Positions 1-11,693 of a stretch of 64,000 bases of DNA are shown here, one piece after another (within the stretch, counting starts at the first letter, position 1; the number at the start of each line of letters is the position of its first letter). Made by a program: the position numbers and the translations under genes. The notes under the pieces were generated by a model, which was not told the origin of the DNA, did not search any database, and saw nothing but the letters and a program-made list of their open reading frames with translations. Origin of the DNA: Apoderus coryli. Its lineage: Eukaryota; Arthropoda; Insecta; Coleoptera; Attelabidae. Location of the stretch: positions 8,060,001-8,124,000 of the forward strand of contig OU452204.1 in the NCBI GenBank assembly GCA_911728435.2. Direction: 5' to 3'.

Positions 1-117
1 ATATATATATTTTTTAAAAACATTCAAATTCATCAAACCTACAGCATAAATTATATACGAGTATTAATAATATTTAAATTATAAAGGGCCCTGTACAGGG
101 TTTGGTAGTTAAAACTA

Positions 118-2290
118 GTGCGGCTCCAGGTGCATTTAATTTTAGAAATCGTAAAAAACGGTTGTATTTGGAACAATAACATATTATCGCATAATCGCAA
201 AAAACCTAACCTTACTTTTTTGAGAAAAAGGTTCTGTTTCGCATGTTTTGAAAAATATAAGCATAGTCGATATTTAGATAAACCGTTTTCGAAATATCTC
301 GTGTCAAATATCTTAATTTTAGAATTATTACGGAATATTATTCCAAGATTTTCATAAATTAAATGAATCGTTTGAGTAACCACAGTCACTAATGTGACAA
401 CAAACAATACAATTTATAATTTATTAAATGTTTTTAAATTGGTTATTAGTGAAAACGGAAAGTCTGAAGTCAGATTTATATATAAAAAAAAAAATCGATT
501 AGACAGTTGTTCAATATGTCCGCCATTAATACACCTGTTCTAATAATTTTTGTATCTTATTTATTATTATTAAATATATAATTTTATATCTATAGTTAAT
601 TTATTTTTTCGTAAATTCTTTGCATATCCCAAAAACCTCATATCGGGAAATTTCGAACTGCTAATAAAATATTATTCGAGGGCACCATCCTGCTGCCCTA
701 TGAGATGCCCATATTCCTGAATAGGTAGTTTCTCTGACAATTAAGTTGTAGAAAGTGTAGGCAACGTGTCCCAGAGAGCCAAAATTTTGCCCAATAATTT
801 TATTTTTGATAATGGCACACTAAATGTGAAAATTTTCAGAGGCCCATCTGGGGGCGTTCCCGCTGTTGAAAAAGTTGCTTAATCATTCCAACTTTTTTTT
901 TCAAATAAATGCTTATCCTACACTTTTCGTTTCAACATTTCACGAGAAAATCTTTATCGGCGCGCTTTTTGATCTTCCGTTAACCTTTGAAACGTCAATA
1001 CTTTATACGGAATCTCCATATTTAAGTAGAGTTACAATGATTTTTTTTGTTAATTTATTTATTCAAAAAACTTGAAGCAATGTATCAAACTAATGTTCAT
1101 TTTACCTTCAAAATATAACATGATGTTTAATTCTCGGATTTCATTTAGCAGAACGCTCCGTTTTTTTCCTTTGAAGACTTTTCAGGCGCACACAGACTGT
1201 TATCACGTCACGTGAGGTCACGATAAAATCTGACATGCTGTCATGCCTTAAAAACAGACTACGTAACACCGCAAAATCATTTTTATGATGGAAAGTGAAG
1301 CCTGTAGCTCAAAAAGTACATCACAGTGCGAGAAAAATTGTTAAAATGTAGTTGCATTTCTCTCAATTCACGAAAGATGAAGAAATAAATGGGTTCACGA
1401 AATAAATGTCTACAGGGAAGAACTAGGAGAATATCTTAGGGTAGTGCAAGAGTTAAACGAACATCCAAATCGTCATATGTATTTTCGGATGACCAAAGAT
1501 GAATTTAATTGTTTGCACGGACTTATTAAAGAAGACATTAAATCTCTCCCCAAACTTCTTGTCGCATTCGCTGATCCCTATAGTCACAAGATGAATGATT
1601 GTATAGAATTTCATACTGTCTCACTTTTTCAATTAATATTTCGTCCATGTGTCGTGTCCCAAAGCACTGCTATCAAACTCTGACTCGTGAAATAGCACGA
1701 GTGCCGCAAATGCAAATTTGCAACAAAATTATGCTGTCACGTATAACTTACCGTGAGCTGCATGAGGTGACCGTTGTTTACTTCTAAGCTCATCTATAAG
1801 CACGCATAAATTGTATTGTAGATTTTTCCCAAAAGCGTGCGTAATAGCCGGTGACCTCACAAGACATGATAACGCCTATATGTTCCCAAAAATTCTTCTC
1901 TCTACATCCCAATGTGCTCTGTGATGGCAATGGTCTATCCGGATGTAAATTGCTTGGTAGTTACTCAGCCGCTTCAATTATTTCATGGCAATCTTGGAAT
2001 AATATTCCGTAATAATTCTAAAATTAATATATTAATTTGACACGAGTTATTTCGAAAACGGTTTATCAAAATATCGACTATGCTTTTATTTTTGACACAG
2101 GAAAAAAATGACTACAATATTATGGAGTGCATCCATAAAAAAAATAAGGTTAGATTGTTTTTTCAATTACACGATATTAATTTTATTCTCTCAAATGCAA
2201 TTATTACAACTTGTAACATTTTATACAACTTTAATTTGAATAGTTTGTTTCTATCTCCAAAATTAAACGCACCTGATTTATATATTTGAT
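118..2290. mobile_element. Long-TIR DNA element with Harbinger-like remnant
   Basis: Two inverted arms of roughly 170-250 bp bound this stretch. Bases about 125-372 match the reverse complement of about 1985-2278; the best-conserved part is around 258-355 against 1990-2090 (for example AAACCGTTTTCGAAATA on one side and its complement on the other). Outer ends share AGGTGCRTTTAATTTT. The interior holds a fragment of a PIF/Harbinger-type transposase. I infer a decayed DNA transposon with unusually long terminal inverted repeats; the target duplication was not resolved. Confidence 0.6.
1400..1683 (+). pseudogene. PIF/Harbinger (HARBI1-like) transposase N-terminal fragment
   Basis: An open stretch beginning around 1408 reads EELGEYLRVVQELNEHP, followed by an FRMTKDEFNCL segment. 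This is the layout of the N-terminal region of HARBI1-like nucleases, where a 'VQEL...F.yFRM....F..Ll' block precedes the DDE domain. Only about 90 residues survive. The DDE catalytic domain is absent, and the frame ends at a stop at about 1681. It lies inside the long inverted-repeat element, so it is most likely the remnant of that element's own transposase. The family call rests on recognition by eye and is moderately sure. Confidence 0.5.
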
Positions 2291-2781
2291 TCACAAAAAT
2301 TGCTAAATAGTGCTCAAACAATTAATACAAAATGCTCTCATTATTATTGTAAAGATAACCGTTTAACAGGTTTCACACCTTTTCTTTATTTTAGAACTTT
2401 TTGCAGCTGTTCAGGTTCAAATTTCGAATGCTTTTTCGGTCGCAGTAAGTTCAAATTTTTGTTCAGTCGTGTTGGTTGCTAAATTTCTCAAATGAAACTA
2501 CTTTTATTAACAAAACAGCATGATATCATATATAGACTAGAGATTTTTAATATAAAGTAAGCTCTTTACGACACCCCGTGACTGGGTTTGAATTTATACC
2601 ACTGACCACCTGAAGTGCTGCTATCGCCTCGAAAAGTGGTTCATGGTCAATATTGATAGATCCATTGTCAATTGTCAGTATATTGATATTGAATTTCAAA
2701 CATTCTTTTGGTGCCGTTATAATTTTATACTTTATTTATTAATGTTTTTTCCATTTTTACGTAGGTATATTTTAGGTCATT

Positions 2782-2859
2782 ATGTCTGCTGTGTACCTAC
2801 CTGGTTGTAATACTAATTTCAAGCAAAATACTACGTTTACTTTTCCGATTAAGTATTAA
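2782..2859 (+). pseudogene. THAP-domain-like N-terminal remnant
   Basis: A 25-codon frame starting at ATG 2782 contains LPGCNTN, then TFTFPIKY before a stop. THAP zinc fingers of P-element-type transposases typically begin with a Met, a C-x2-4-C near a PGC/YGC block, and an F.FP motif about 15 residues later. Here the first Cys appears replaced by Tyr and the domain is cut short, so it is decayed. Its place just inside a terminal repeat fits the start of a transposase gene. This is a short match and a tentative call. Confidence 0.3.
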
Positions 2860-3853
2860 ATGGTAAATTTCTTTATAAACAAAAAATATGTTTGTGTTTC
2901 TCATGTCCTAATTTTGCTAAATATTTAATTGTATTCGTGGCTGAACCGCATGATATGATGTATTCATTTTACCAGTGACATATATTAGAAACACCTACAA
3001 GAAAGAGGTGTCTTCCAACCCAACTTATAGTTTTGTTTTACATATTTCATTAGAGATTTTTTACAACACACTATTTTACCATTGAATTTCTGCAAAATCT
3101 CATATAAGGAATTGGTATGAATATTTGTAAATCTCCTTACACATTATCGACGGATTTATATCTTGCACTGAATTTTTCATAATCTTCGATCCAACACTTA
3201 ATGTGGACACCATTTATCTTTCAAATAATAACAAAAAAAAATTATACTGTAGGTCCACGGACAAGCTCCCAAGAGGGCTAAAAATTTCATTTTTCGACAA
3301 AAAGTCACTGTTCATGAAAAGTGCTGCTTCTTTTGAAAAGTCTACTGCCAATTTAAATTAAATATTAAACAGGGGGTCGAAAAACAAGAAAACGTGAAAT
3401 ACTATTAAGACTAAACTACCTTTATTACTTCCCGCTCAGGGAAAGTATTATGAACACACTAAAAAAAAATGTTACAATCCCTTGAGACGATTCAGGTGGA
3501 AGTCTGTTTGCTTATGTGTGTGTCTGTATTCTTCCATGATAACGCCTAAACCTTCAACCAATAGAGTTAAATGTTGGTATATGAGTTTGGGCGGGTCCTA
3601 GGATGAACCCATTAGTTTTTGTGTTGATATCGGTTTAGCCCTATGATAGGGGTGCACATAATTCCCAAATTTTTAAATAGCAGTGGGGGTCGAATGATAC
3701 ATCATTTGAAAGCATTTTTTATCTGCTTTACAGCAATAGGTTACTTTTGATATTTAACTCCATAATTCTCGTGGAAATTGCGTTTAAAATTTCACCAGTC
3801 AGGTAGTTAGTATATAAGCTCTTATAGATACTTTTATAACCTAATTTGCATAA

Positions 3854-3933
3854 GCGTCAGTGTGGCTAGTGGTAGACTGCGGGCTTTGCATGCGGAAGGT
3901 CTTGTGTTCAAATCTCAGCTCTAGCAATTTTTT
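3854..3933 (+). repeat. tRNA-Ala(TGC)-like sequence in dispersed repeat
   Basis: TGTGGCTAGTGGTAGACTGC resembles a tRNA D-arm/A box. GGGCTTTGCATGCGG resembles an alanine tRNA anticodon arm with a TGC anticodon, and TGTGTTCAAATCTC resembles the B box. The acceptor stem does not pair convincingly, so this is a tRNA-derived segment rather than a working gene. The second copy (54723-54797, minus strand) keeps the same ACTTTGCATGTACG-type anticodon arm. Confidence 0.5.
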
Positions 3934-3985
3934 TGTATTTCCAATTTTTGAATAAAGTAGTTTCTTTGGTTACTTTATTGGAAAT

Positions 3986-4045
3986 AATAAATATGATACA
4001 ATTATAATAAATATGATACAATTATAATAAATATGATACAATTAT
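3986..4045. repeat. 20-bp minisatellite, about three copies
   Basis: The unit ATAATAAATATGATACAATT is repeated in tandem about three times immediately after the tRNA-like segment. The equivalent part of the other copy lacks the repeat, so it expanded locally. Confidence 0.85.
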
Positions 4046-4349
4046 AATAATTATTATTAAAATTCTGTTTCGTTACGTAGGTCATATATTTTAAATTATA
4101 TTATATTTTGTTGGTAAAGTTTAGGGGCGATTACCGATTTTTTCTCGTTTCGGAGCAAAGTAGCAAATCATTTTTTTTAATCCTATCCAAAGACTAATTC
4201 TAAAATTTCAACTCAGTATTCCAAATTTCAAAATTTAATTTCTAATTTATACTTTTTTTACGTAATTTCACGTATGTATGACAAAAAATATCAAAGTGAC
4301 ATCTGTTAGATATTAATTTTATCACTTTGTTTTAGAAAATATATCCAGA

Positions 4350-5444
4350 ATGCTAACTTTTGAACAGGAAGTATTTTTGGTGCAGTGTTATGGAACTGGC
4401 GATTGTCCATACCGTACAAGCACGCTTTGTCAAAAAATTTCAAGGGGTTTCAATTTCAATCAAGTCAGTCTTGTGGTAAAAAAAATTCAAGAATACTGGG
4501 TCGGTGGAAAATTTAACTAAGAAGAAACCTTTTGACGACGATGATCCTACTACAGTTGTCGTCTTGCAGTCTGTTGTAGAAAAGCCTATTCTATCGTTAC
4601 GAAAACGAGTTCAAAATTTGCAGATTGTCCAAAAAAGCCAAATTCAAAAAATATTAAAAGCCACATTTGAGCAAACGTTAAAAGTAGGAGACCAAATACA
4701 AAATAAAGTTCACAAACTTATGTTATTCTCTGACGAATCCACTTTTTAATAATAATAATAATCAGTTTATTTATTTGCAGTTCAAAATACAAAAAAAAAA
4801 AACAATTCCAGATATAATACAATACAGTAACAGAACTACAAAAGGGGTTAGATGGCAGTAAAAACTGATATTAAAATCTAACCCTAAATTAACAGTTAAA
4901 TAATATAAGTAAATAATACCCCATCATACATACATACATTTTCGATACTGGAGCACAGAAAATCCAAAATTCAGAATTGCTGAACGTCGACAATATTTTA
5001 AAGAGGTTTTAACGTTTGGTATATTGGTGGCATTTTATATTACGAGATAATGGGACCATATTTTTTTGAGGGTACATGATATAGAAATTCGTACATGGAA
5101 ATGATGGCAAATTTGCTTTCGGACCAGTTGGATCAGCTGTCATTACATTACCACGGACAAATGAATTTTCAACTAGACGGCGGCCCAGCACATTATACTC
5201 GCGAAGTCACAAAATGGCTTACTAATGAATTCGGAGATTGGATTGGTCGAAATGGTCCAATTGTGCCTGCGAGGAGTCCGGACCTCACAATTGCTGATGC
5301 GTTTCTTTGCAGCCGTTTGAAGCAACTAACAACCCATTCAAAATAATATTACCATTTTAAAACAAAGGATTTTAGAGTCAGTTCAACGGATTTCGCTTGA
5401 AGAGATAAGAAGTTATGATCACATTATGCGGCAGTTTGAGAAAT
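4350..5444 (+). pseudogene. Tc1/mariner-type transposase, degenerate
   Basis: The reading starts at ATG 4350 with MLTFEQEVFLVQCYGTGD, the usual opening of the helix-turn-helix of insect IS630/Tc1-mariner relatives. Later pieces are LMLFSDESTF (first catalytic Asp), LDGGPAHYTREVTKWL (second Asp) and VPARSPDLTIADAFL (third acidic position, Asp). The frame is broken by in-frame stops around 4500 and 5090 and by a LINE tail inserted right after DESTF. All three catalytic blocks can be seen, but no functional protein is possible. It is the transposase of the element bounded by TIRs at 3368 and 5706. Confidence 0.75.
4746..4935 (-). mobile_element. LINE 3' tail insertion, 5'-truncated
   Basis: Read on the minus strand, this piece ends in AATAAATAAACTGATTATTATTATTATT, the (ATT)n-type tail of insect LINEs. 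About 190 bp of AT-rich 3' untranslated sequence precedes the tail. It interrupts the Tc1/mariner-type transposase just after the DESTF codons. Similar but unrelated (ATT)n tails occur at 49925 and 52365. Confidence 0.5.
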
Positions 5445-6042
5445 GAGTCGATTACACGGAGATGTTTTTGAATGAATACGATAATTTTTTACATTTAATT
5501 AATAACTTTTTCTTTTTTATCTAAGGTTTCCTTGACATTAATCAATTAAATTTTAAAACTTTACAGAAAAATAAAATTTGGAATGCTGCGTAAAATTTTG
5601 GACAGGATTGAATTTTTTATTTTATTTACCATTGCTCCAAAACGGAAAAAAATGTAGTTTGTCCTTAATAGTATTTCACGTTTTCTTGTTTTTCGACTCC
5701 CCTGTATAATATTTCAAGTTTTCGGATAAAAAGCAGCAGAAAATCATCGAAAAAAGTTTTGCAGTCTCAAAGTGAATAAAATAAATTGTACGCCTCTGTA
5801 TACTATGTGTGTTAAAACATACGTCTGAAATTATAATGGATTTAAATACCCCGCCTTTCAAAAATAGTTCTACTATTAGCCACCTCAGCGCTACCATACA
5901 ACAGATAAACATAAGTACCGGGTATTATAAAACTATCTGAAGGAGACAGCAGCGCGTCAGGTGGTCAATGGTATGAATTAAAATCACGTTCTCAGAGTGT
6001 AGCACATAGTTTAGCAGTCAATTTTTATATTAAAAATATTTT

Positions 6043-7120
6043 GTTTATGCTTGACATACCTATATATTTACAGCATATTATGTTGCAGAAAAATAGTTCA
6101 ATTTATGGAGAAATTAAAAATATAATAATAGAAAAGGCATTTCATTTAACAAAAACAAGTTGGTATCTCGTACGAAAGGATCTGGCAATTATGAATTGTC
6201 AAAAATAGTTTTAAAATGAAGATTAGAGTGTCTCTTGATATTGTTTTGCGATCTCAAGACTTCTAACAGGTCACTATTTGATATAACCCGTATATTTGAC
6301 TTAAATATTGTATAGGAATTCTATAATTCACAATCTACGGGGCATTAGGGAGACCGTCACATTAAAAAAATCTAAGAAGTACGACGTGGTCCCACTGGAT
6401 TCAGTGTTAACCATAGCAATGCTATAAAGGTACGCCAAGTCCCGCTGGGAAATAGACGGACACTGTTAGGTTCTGGCTTAAGAGATATTTTAAAAGTTGA
6501 CAATATTATTGTCTAATAACTAAATTATCATCTACGTTTGTAACACAATGTTTGAAAAACAAATACCTATACCATAAAAATACTACAATAGTCCAATAAT
6601 ATTCGCATTTCATGTAACTAAATCACATTTTTAAAATACTATTTTATCACAAAAACAACAAGCCTTGACAATCATCACGTATATTGTGAATTAATATTTA
6701 TTCAATGAATTATACCTAATAATTTAATTTATTTTAATTGTATTATTGTTTCTCTAAATTCTAGATATTATAATGAAAGAAAGTTGGCTTAAAAATAATT
6801 TGTTTTACCACAAAATACAATACAATGATTGTACCTACCAATACGCAAATGCTTTTATTTGATCTGACGTTCTTCAAAACATACATAAAATGAATTAGTA
6901 GCTACATGTATTTTGTCATAATCATAAATCAAAATAAATTATCGTTTTACGGGATACCTATTCAGCAGAAAAAATAACTAAAATAATATCTTGTTCTGGC
7001 TCTCGTGCAGAGGTGCTCTTTCACTATGACATCTAAAGCAGGCTAAATAAAGTGATCAAGAGCCTAAAATAGAAAAGCAGTTATTTTATTTTATTGTTTA
7101 ACCCTATTACACTTTTATAA
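6043..7120. other. No gene recognised
   Basis: This is AT-rich sequence with no credible coding frame. At 6380-6455 two related blocks lie in direct order, GTACGACGTGGTCCCACTGG and GTACGCCAAGTCCCGCTGGG, a short imperfect repeat of unknown origin. Nothing else was supported. Confidence 0.5.
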
Positions 7121-7122
7121 TA

Positions 7123-8138
7123 TGAGGGTGGTTTGATAACCCCGTGATTTCTTGAATTTCCCTCGCAGTAACTTTAATGGCAACATTGCTACCTTCAACT
7201 GCCATCTATCGGTGGACTGCTGTAAAATTTTGAGCAAGCTGCGTCATTTAGTATATTATGTTTGACAGCCATTCAAGGCAATTTAAAAAAAATTGAAAAA
7301 AGTAAACTTCTGATTAATCATTGCGCAATAAAACCGTTACCAACACCAAACAGAGGCTTCACAAATACTATGGGGACTCTGCACTCTCAATTTCAATGGT
7401 TTTACTGAGTTCCGTTGTGTGTGATAAGGTCGCCCAAAAGATATTGTTACGCCAGAAATCCACGATGGAATCCCATATTGAACGATCGAAGATTGAAAGG
7501 GCGTGAGTTGGCACAGACTGTAGGCATGTTAACTGAGCGGGTGCATCACATTTTGCATTAACATTTGGACATTTATCCGCGATTACTCACGATCCACCAT
7601 AAACACAACCGTGTGACCACTTCAAAGTAGCTCAGCCACTATCGAAACAGAGAATTTCTACGGGTGAACGTGCACCGAAGAAGGTTAAGATGGGTATGTC
7701 TAGCCTCAGTTTTCTGGGATTCGCGCGGTGTCATTCATATCGATTACCACGAAAATGGTAAAACGATCACCGACGAATATTATTTATAGCTATTGGACAG
7801 ACTATTTTGCGACCGAATTCAGCCAAGAAAAAAGTGTTTTTTCATCAGGACAGTGCAAGGGTGGATACGTGTGTAGTCACCATATCAAAAATGCATCAAT
7901 TGGGTTACGAACTGCTATCAGATTTAGCTTCTTCCGACTATTTCCTGTTTCCAAATCTGAATAAAAGACGGGGTGGAAGGAGATTCGTGTCGAATGAAGT
8001 GGTCATCCTTGAAACAAACGTTTATTTTGAGGGTCTTGATGAATCTTATTATTTAGAAGAAATGAAAAAATAGAAACATAGATAAATATATCGAGCTATG
8101 TTGACAAATAAAATAGTTTCCTTTGAAAGGTTTCCTCG
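7123..8138 (+). pseudogene. mariner transposon pseudogene 1
   Basis: Several mariner blocks survive in different frames: a VYGDSA-like YYGDSALSISMV near 7360, ERVHHIL near 7540, FWDSRGVIHIDYHENGKTI at about 7715-7765, KKKVFFHQDSARVDTCVV (second catalytic Asp) at about 7826-7880, and SSDYFLFPN followed by RRFVSNEVVILET at about 7930-8015. The near-complete C-terminal block is in one frame up to a stop at 8071-8073. Multiple frameshifts and stops make it inactive. TA lies at both outer edges (7121-7122 and 8139-8140), and short TGAGG-like ends are all that remain of the TIRs. The sequence resembles the mariner group with HHYTPETKQQS-type proteins rather than the intact copy at 11694. Confidence 0.8.
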
Positions 8139-8209
8139 TACCAGGGTGAGTCGCGACTAACGGGACTCTCTGATAGCCACACAGCATAATTTATATGCAT
8201 GTTCATAGC

Positions 8210-8385
8210 ACAGCATTCCGAGACTCCGGTGCGGGGCGTCAAGTGCATCTCGTCGCACATGCCGGCATTATAGGAGAGAACATGTCAATAATCGCATAGA
8301 AGTACTGTGTTCTGTATAGAGGTTATTTTCGGCGTGTACGAGATGAGCTAAATAATTATTTTGTTTGTAATCTGAATATATAAAG
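8210..8385 (+). repeat. Dispersed repeat C, copy 1
   Basis: About 170 bp here matches 27235-27405 in the same orientation. Shared words are GCATCTCGTCGC, CATGCCGGCATTAT, AATAATCGCATAGA and TCGGCGTGTACGAGAT, then TTTGTAATCT. It is moderately GC-rich in an AT-rich window. The second copy lies in the last intron of the serine protease gene. I do not recognise the family. Confidence 0.7.
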
Positions 8386-9043
8386 TTATGTGTCTGTCCC
8401 GTATAGTGTATATGAGATTTAATTAAAAATGCTCAGGGTGCCATATTTGGAAACTTAAATAATCCGTATTTTATAGAAACCTCGAGGAATTTTTATTTTA
8501 TTGAAATCAAATATAATATGTGATAATCATGTAAATATAATCACCCGTGTTCAATGTTTCCAAAGGATCTTGTTTTTCGATTATATAGAAGAGTTAGGAT
8601 TTAGTTTACTTTAAAATCTCGTCTGTTAACAGGAATTTTAAAAAAATTAATAAAAACAAATCAATTATATGGTGAAATTTGTAATGCTTATTTTAGTTTA
8701 CGCCAAAGATTCTACTCATCGATTATTTATTTTAGGTAGTTTGTTCCTATATTTGTATAATCAAATTTATTTGAAATTTTTTTGAGAGTCGTAACTGTAT
8801 AAAATTCTGCTATTTTGTATCATGTGACAAAAATCACCCAATCATTTAAATGATAACACCACTCAAGGATGTTTTCAATCACTATGACACACCACAAATA
8901 TTTTTGAAATTGACAGCGACATTATTATTAGAAAAATAAAAATACAGTACTGTGGTTAAAAACTGAGAAATATAATTATTAGTCAGGACCTGACTTCTCT
9001 CCTAAAATGGCGACGTCATACATAACAGTTTTAAATTATTTAG

Positions 9044-9275
9044 TTCAAAGTGCCGACGTGGACGCGGAATGCAGTTCTTTATGCTGTGTTCATAGATGCT
9101 ACATTTCTACAGGGTATTCCAGAAAAGCGTGACACAAATACACAATCCAATACCATGGATTCAAAGTGCCGACGTGGACTCGGAATACAGTTCTTTATGC
9201 TGTGTTCATAGATGCTACATTTCTACAGGGTATTCCAGAAAAGCGTGACACAAATATAGAATCCAATACCATGGA
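9044..9275. repeat. 116-bp tandem duplication
   Basis: Bases 9044-9159 are repeated at 9160-9275 with only a few substitutions (for example GGACGCGGAATGCAG against GGACTCGGAATACAG). The unit contains CTACAGGGTATTCCAGAAAA, which resembles the termini of small non-autonomous DNA elements. It looks like a recent local duplication. Confidence 0.9.
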
Positions 9276-11449
9276 TTCCATGGACAACGTTATCCATACC
9301 AAAGATTATGTATAATTGCCCATAAGTACCTCATTTTTAACTTCTAGACAGTTTTTATAAAAAAAATTGTTTGTAAAAAATAAGATTTGTCATTAGAAAA
9401 TTAAATATTTGTACACAGGGTGGTCAATATCTTAAAAATTATTAATTTTGCCTAAGAGTAAACTACGTTAATTTATCGTGTTTAGAAGGAAATGCAATTT
9501 GAAAATGTTGGATAAGAATAACTGCTTTAGTCATAATTCGAGATTTAACCAAAATTCAGTTTAAGTCCAGTTTTTTCTAGGCCTCAGCTATCTCTATTTT
9601 CTTTAGTATTATTAATAAAAGTATCGTTTAATTTAAACATTAAAGATGCTAACTTCTACACAATTTTTTAGTCTTCTTGTAAACTTAATATCAACGGTAG
9701 CTTCACGTATTTTGTGTTTCAAAATTTCAACATTATGGTCCAAATTATGTATAAACTTAAATGTAATGTATACACTTTTTCTTTTAAGAATCCCGTTAGT
9801 TCAGAGGACCGAGCTTGCCAGTTATGAGACCATATCAACCCATCCATCAATCAGGAAAATGTCTATTTAGTCGGTTTAGAACTTGCAAAGTCGAAAATGA
9901 GCCCAATATTTGTCTTCTTGAAAATGGCTTTACAGCTATATCCTAAATATTCTTCCTCAAACTTTATCTAAAAGTAAGTATTTCAAAGTAAGAATTTTGA
10001 TTAAAGTTTTCCGGAACGAATATGGACCAATAATAATTCAATTTATTGTAATAGCGTACCATACATTAGTGTAGCGTAAAATTCGGATTGTCGTGCACCC
10101 AAAATCGAAAATTTTAGTCTGATACGAGTACTATGCCATTTGTGCTGAATGTCTTTTCGCCTTCTATTTACATCCAAACAAAACTCACAAACGTTTTTGA
10201 TCATCTTCCTCTATGGTATGAATTTTATGATGTTTGAATGCTTTAAACTTATTTGCATTTAAACTGTTATGTATTTTGGAAACGAATATGCAAAAATATA
10301 CAAGGTGGTTCATAAGAAAAAATACAAGTTGCCATCAAAATATTTTTTATAACAAAATCTAAAACCACAATTCCTCTTAAAAAAGTTGCTTATAAATGTG
10401 TTTACAGAAACAAAAATATAAATAAATAGAGAACCTGAGTAAACATGCACAAAATTGAAAACGACCCAGTATCTTGTCAACAGTTCAAGATATCCATATG
10501 CCGTTTTCGGCATTCTGTATTTCACAAAATTCGAGATCGGAGCATGTAGGTTATTTTTTCTCTAGCTCCTCTAGAAATTGATGTCTGTTTCCAATCAAAA
10601 GTGACCAATTTGTACCACCCAGTACAACAAAAATATTCTTATACTAAGTTCATTGGGTATTATCTTTCCTATGAGTCTTACTCCACAAAAATGACACTCT
10701 CATTGTTCTTCCCTTAACAATATCTTCATTTGAGAATCAACTAAGAACCTACCTCCTGTAAACGCGAATGAACTTATTTCTTCAAAATTTCTCAGTGTTA
10801 CAACATTAAACTAATTAAAAATTAATTTGGAACCGCTAATGGACAACATAGCAAAATATGTATAAGAGCAGATAATGTTGAAGGTCAATCCAAATAAAAC
10901 CTTCTGTATATACTTTGATAAAAGGCTAAAAGCAGTGCCATTCCTGCGGAACGAAACGACTAAGGTAGTATGTTACTACCTTTAAGTCCAATTTTGGCTG
11001 TATTAGTTAAAGTAACTCTCTGCCATATTCAGATATATTTCTTTTTGCAATATCCTTGTAGGGTTAGAAGCTCTCTCAATACCATTCAACTTGTGGTTTC
11101 ATAACATATTGATTAAAGTCCGCAATAGTTGCAATATTCGGACTGCCTGCTGTCTTCTTCCTTATGCTAGATAGTTTGTGTATAAAACCGTTTTGAGTCA
11201 TAGCATTGTTTTGCTTTTTAGATACACATCAGGCAGCAGGCACAGCAATATATCCAACGCTAGTGTGGCAGGATTCTTTTTTTTTGTGAGCCAATTTTCA
11301 TAATTTGTTTAAATAAACGCCATGAAGTGTTTTAATAGCAGAGAATAGCTCTCATGTTTTGGGCCAATGATTCATTTCCCCGGCTGGCATAATCATCAGT
11401 AATATTTATATTTTTAAAATTAATAAACCAATACAATAACGTAAAAAAT
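9276..11449. other. No gene recognised
   Basis: AT-rich sequence with no supported coding frame. Isolated ACAGGGTGG-type words (about 9415, 10300) resemble tips of small transposon-derived elements, but no partner ends could be paired. Confidence 0.5.
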
Positions 11450-11521
11450 AATGATTTAAATGATACTCGTTCACTGAAATTTATTTTATTAACTGTAGGT
11501 TATCTTCAATATACAATAGCA

Positions 11522-11561
11522 GCAGACATGTTTCAGTTCTGTAAGAAATCATCTTCAGTGC
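11522..11561 (-). ncRNA. Hammerhead-ribozyme-like motif, left arm
   Basis: Read on the minus strand: GCA, then CTGAAGA, a 17-base stem-loop with a TTCT/AGAA pairing, GAAAC, ATGTC and TGC. This matches the hammerhead order: stem I, CUGANGA, stem II, GAAA, very short stem III, a GUC cleavage triplet, stem I. The extra T after CTGAAGA and a weak stem II lower the certainty. Confidence 0.4.
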
Positions 11562-11693
11562 ATATATTTTTAGAACTGTATACATTTCAAAGTATATAAC
11601 TAAAAGAATTAAGTAATATTATGATTAGGTGCATAGCTCGAATATTAGGACATCATACCTCATTTGCGTAATTATCTCTAATTTATGTAGATA

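Larger units (their letters stand above)
3430..4165 (+). repeat. Dispersed repeat with tRNA-Ala-like segment (family B, copy 1)
   Basis: About 700 bp here is related over most of its length to the reverse complement of 54560-55190, and its last 90 bp also match 52850-52945 reversed. The order is a body of about 400 bp (GGTATATGAGTTTG and CCCATTAGTTTTTG are shared), a tRNA-like stretch, then an AT-rich tail ending in TTCTGTTTCGTTACG. The repeat interrupts a Tc1/mariner-type element and is therefore younger than it. Confidence 0.65.
3368..5706 (+). mobile_element. Tc1/mariner-type element with near-perfect 50-bp TIRs
   Basis: The left terminus reads AACAGGGGGTCGAAAAACAA and the right terminus is its near-exact inverse. 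The match runs about 50 bp at 3370-3420 and 5655-5705, and TA dinucleotides flank both ends (3366-3367 and 5707-5708), as expected of a Tc1/mariner insertion. The element encodes a broken transposase on the + strand. It carries a tRNA-like dispersed repeat (3430-4165) and a LINE tail (about 4746-4935). It lies within the longer element 2541-6042. Confidence 0.8.
2541..6042. mobile_element. Long-TIR element (family A, copy 1) with nested insertions
   Basis: The left end (about 2541-2640) and the reverse complement of the right end (about 5935-6042) share a long imperfect terminal repeat. It includes TTTTTAATATAAA at the tip and CCACTGACCACCTGA further in. The same termini delimit the element at 43559-45049, so this is a family. 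Inside the left arm is a short THAP-like coding remnant. A Tc1/mariner-type element (3368-5706) has inserted into the middle and itself carries later insertions. The superfamily is not certain. Confidence 0.6.
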
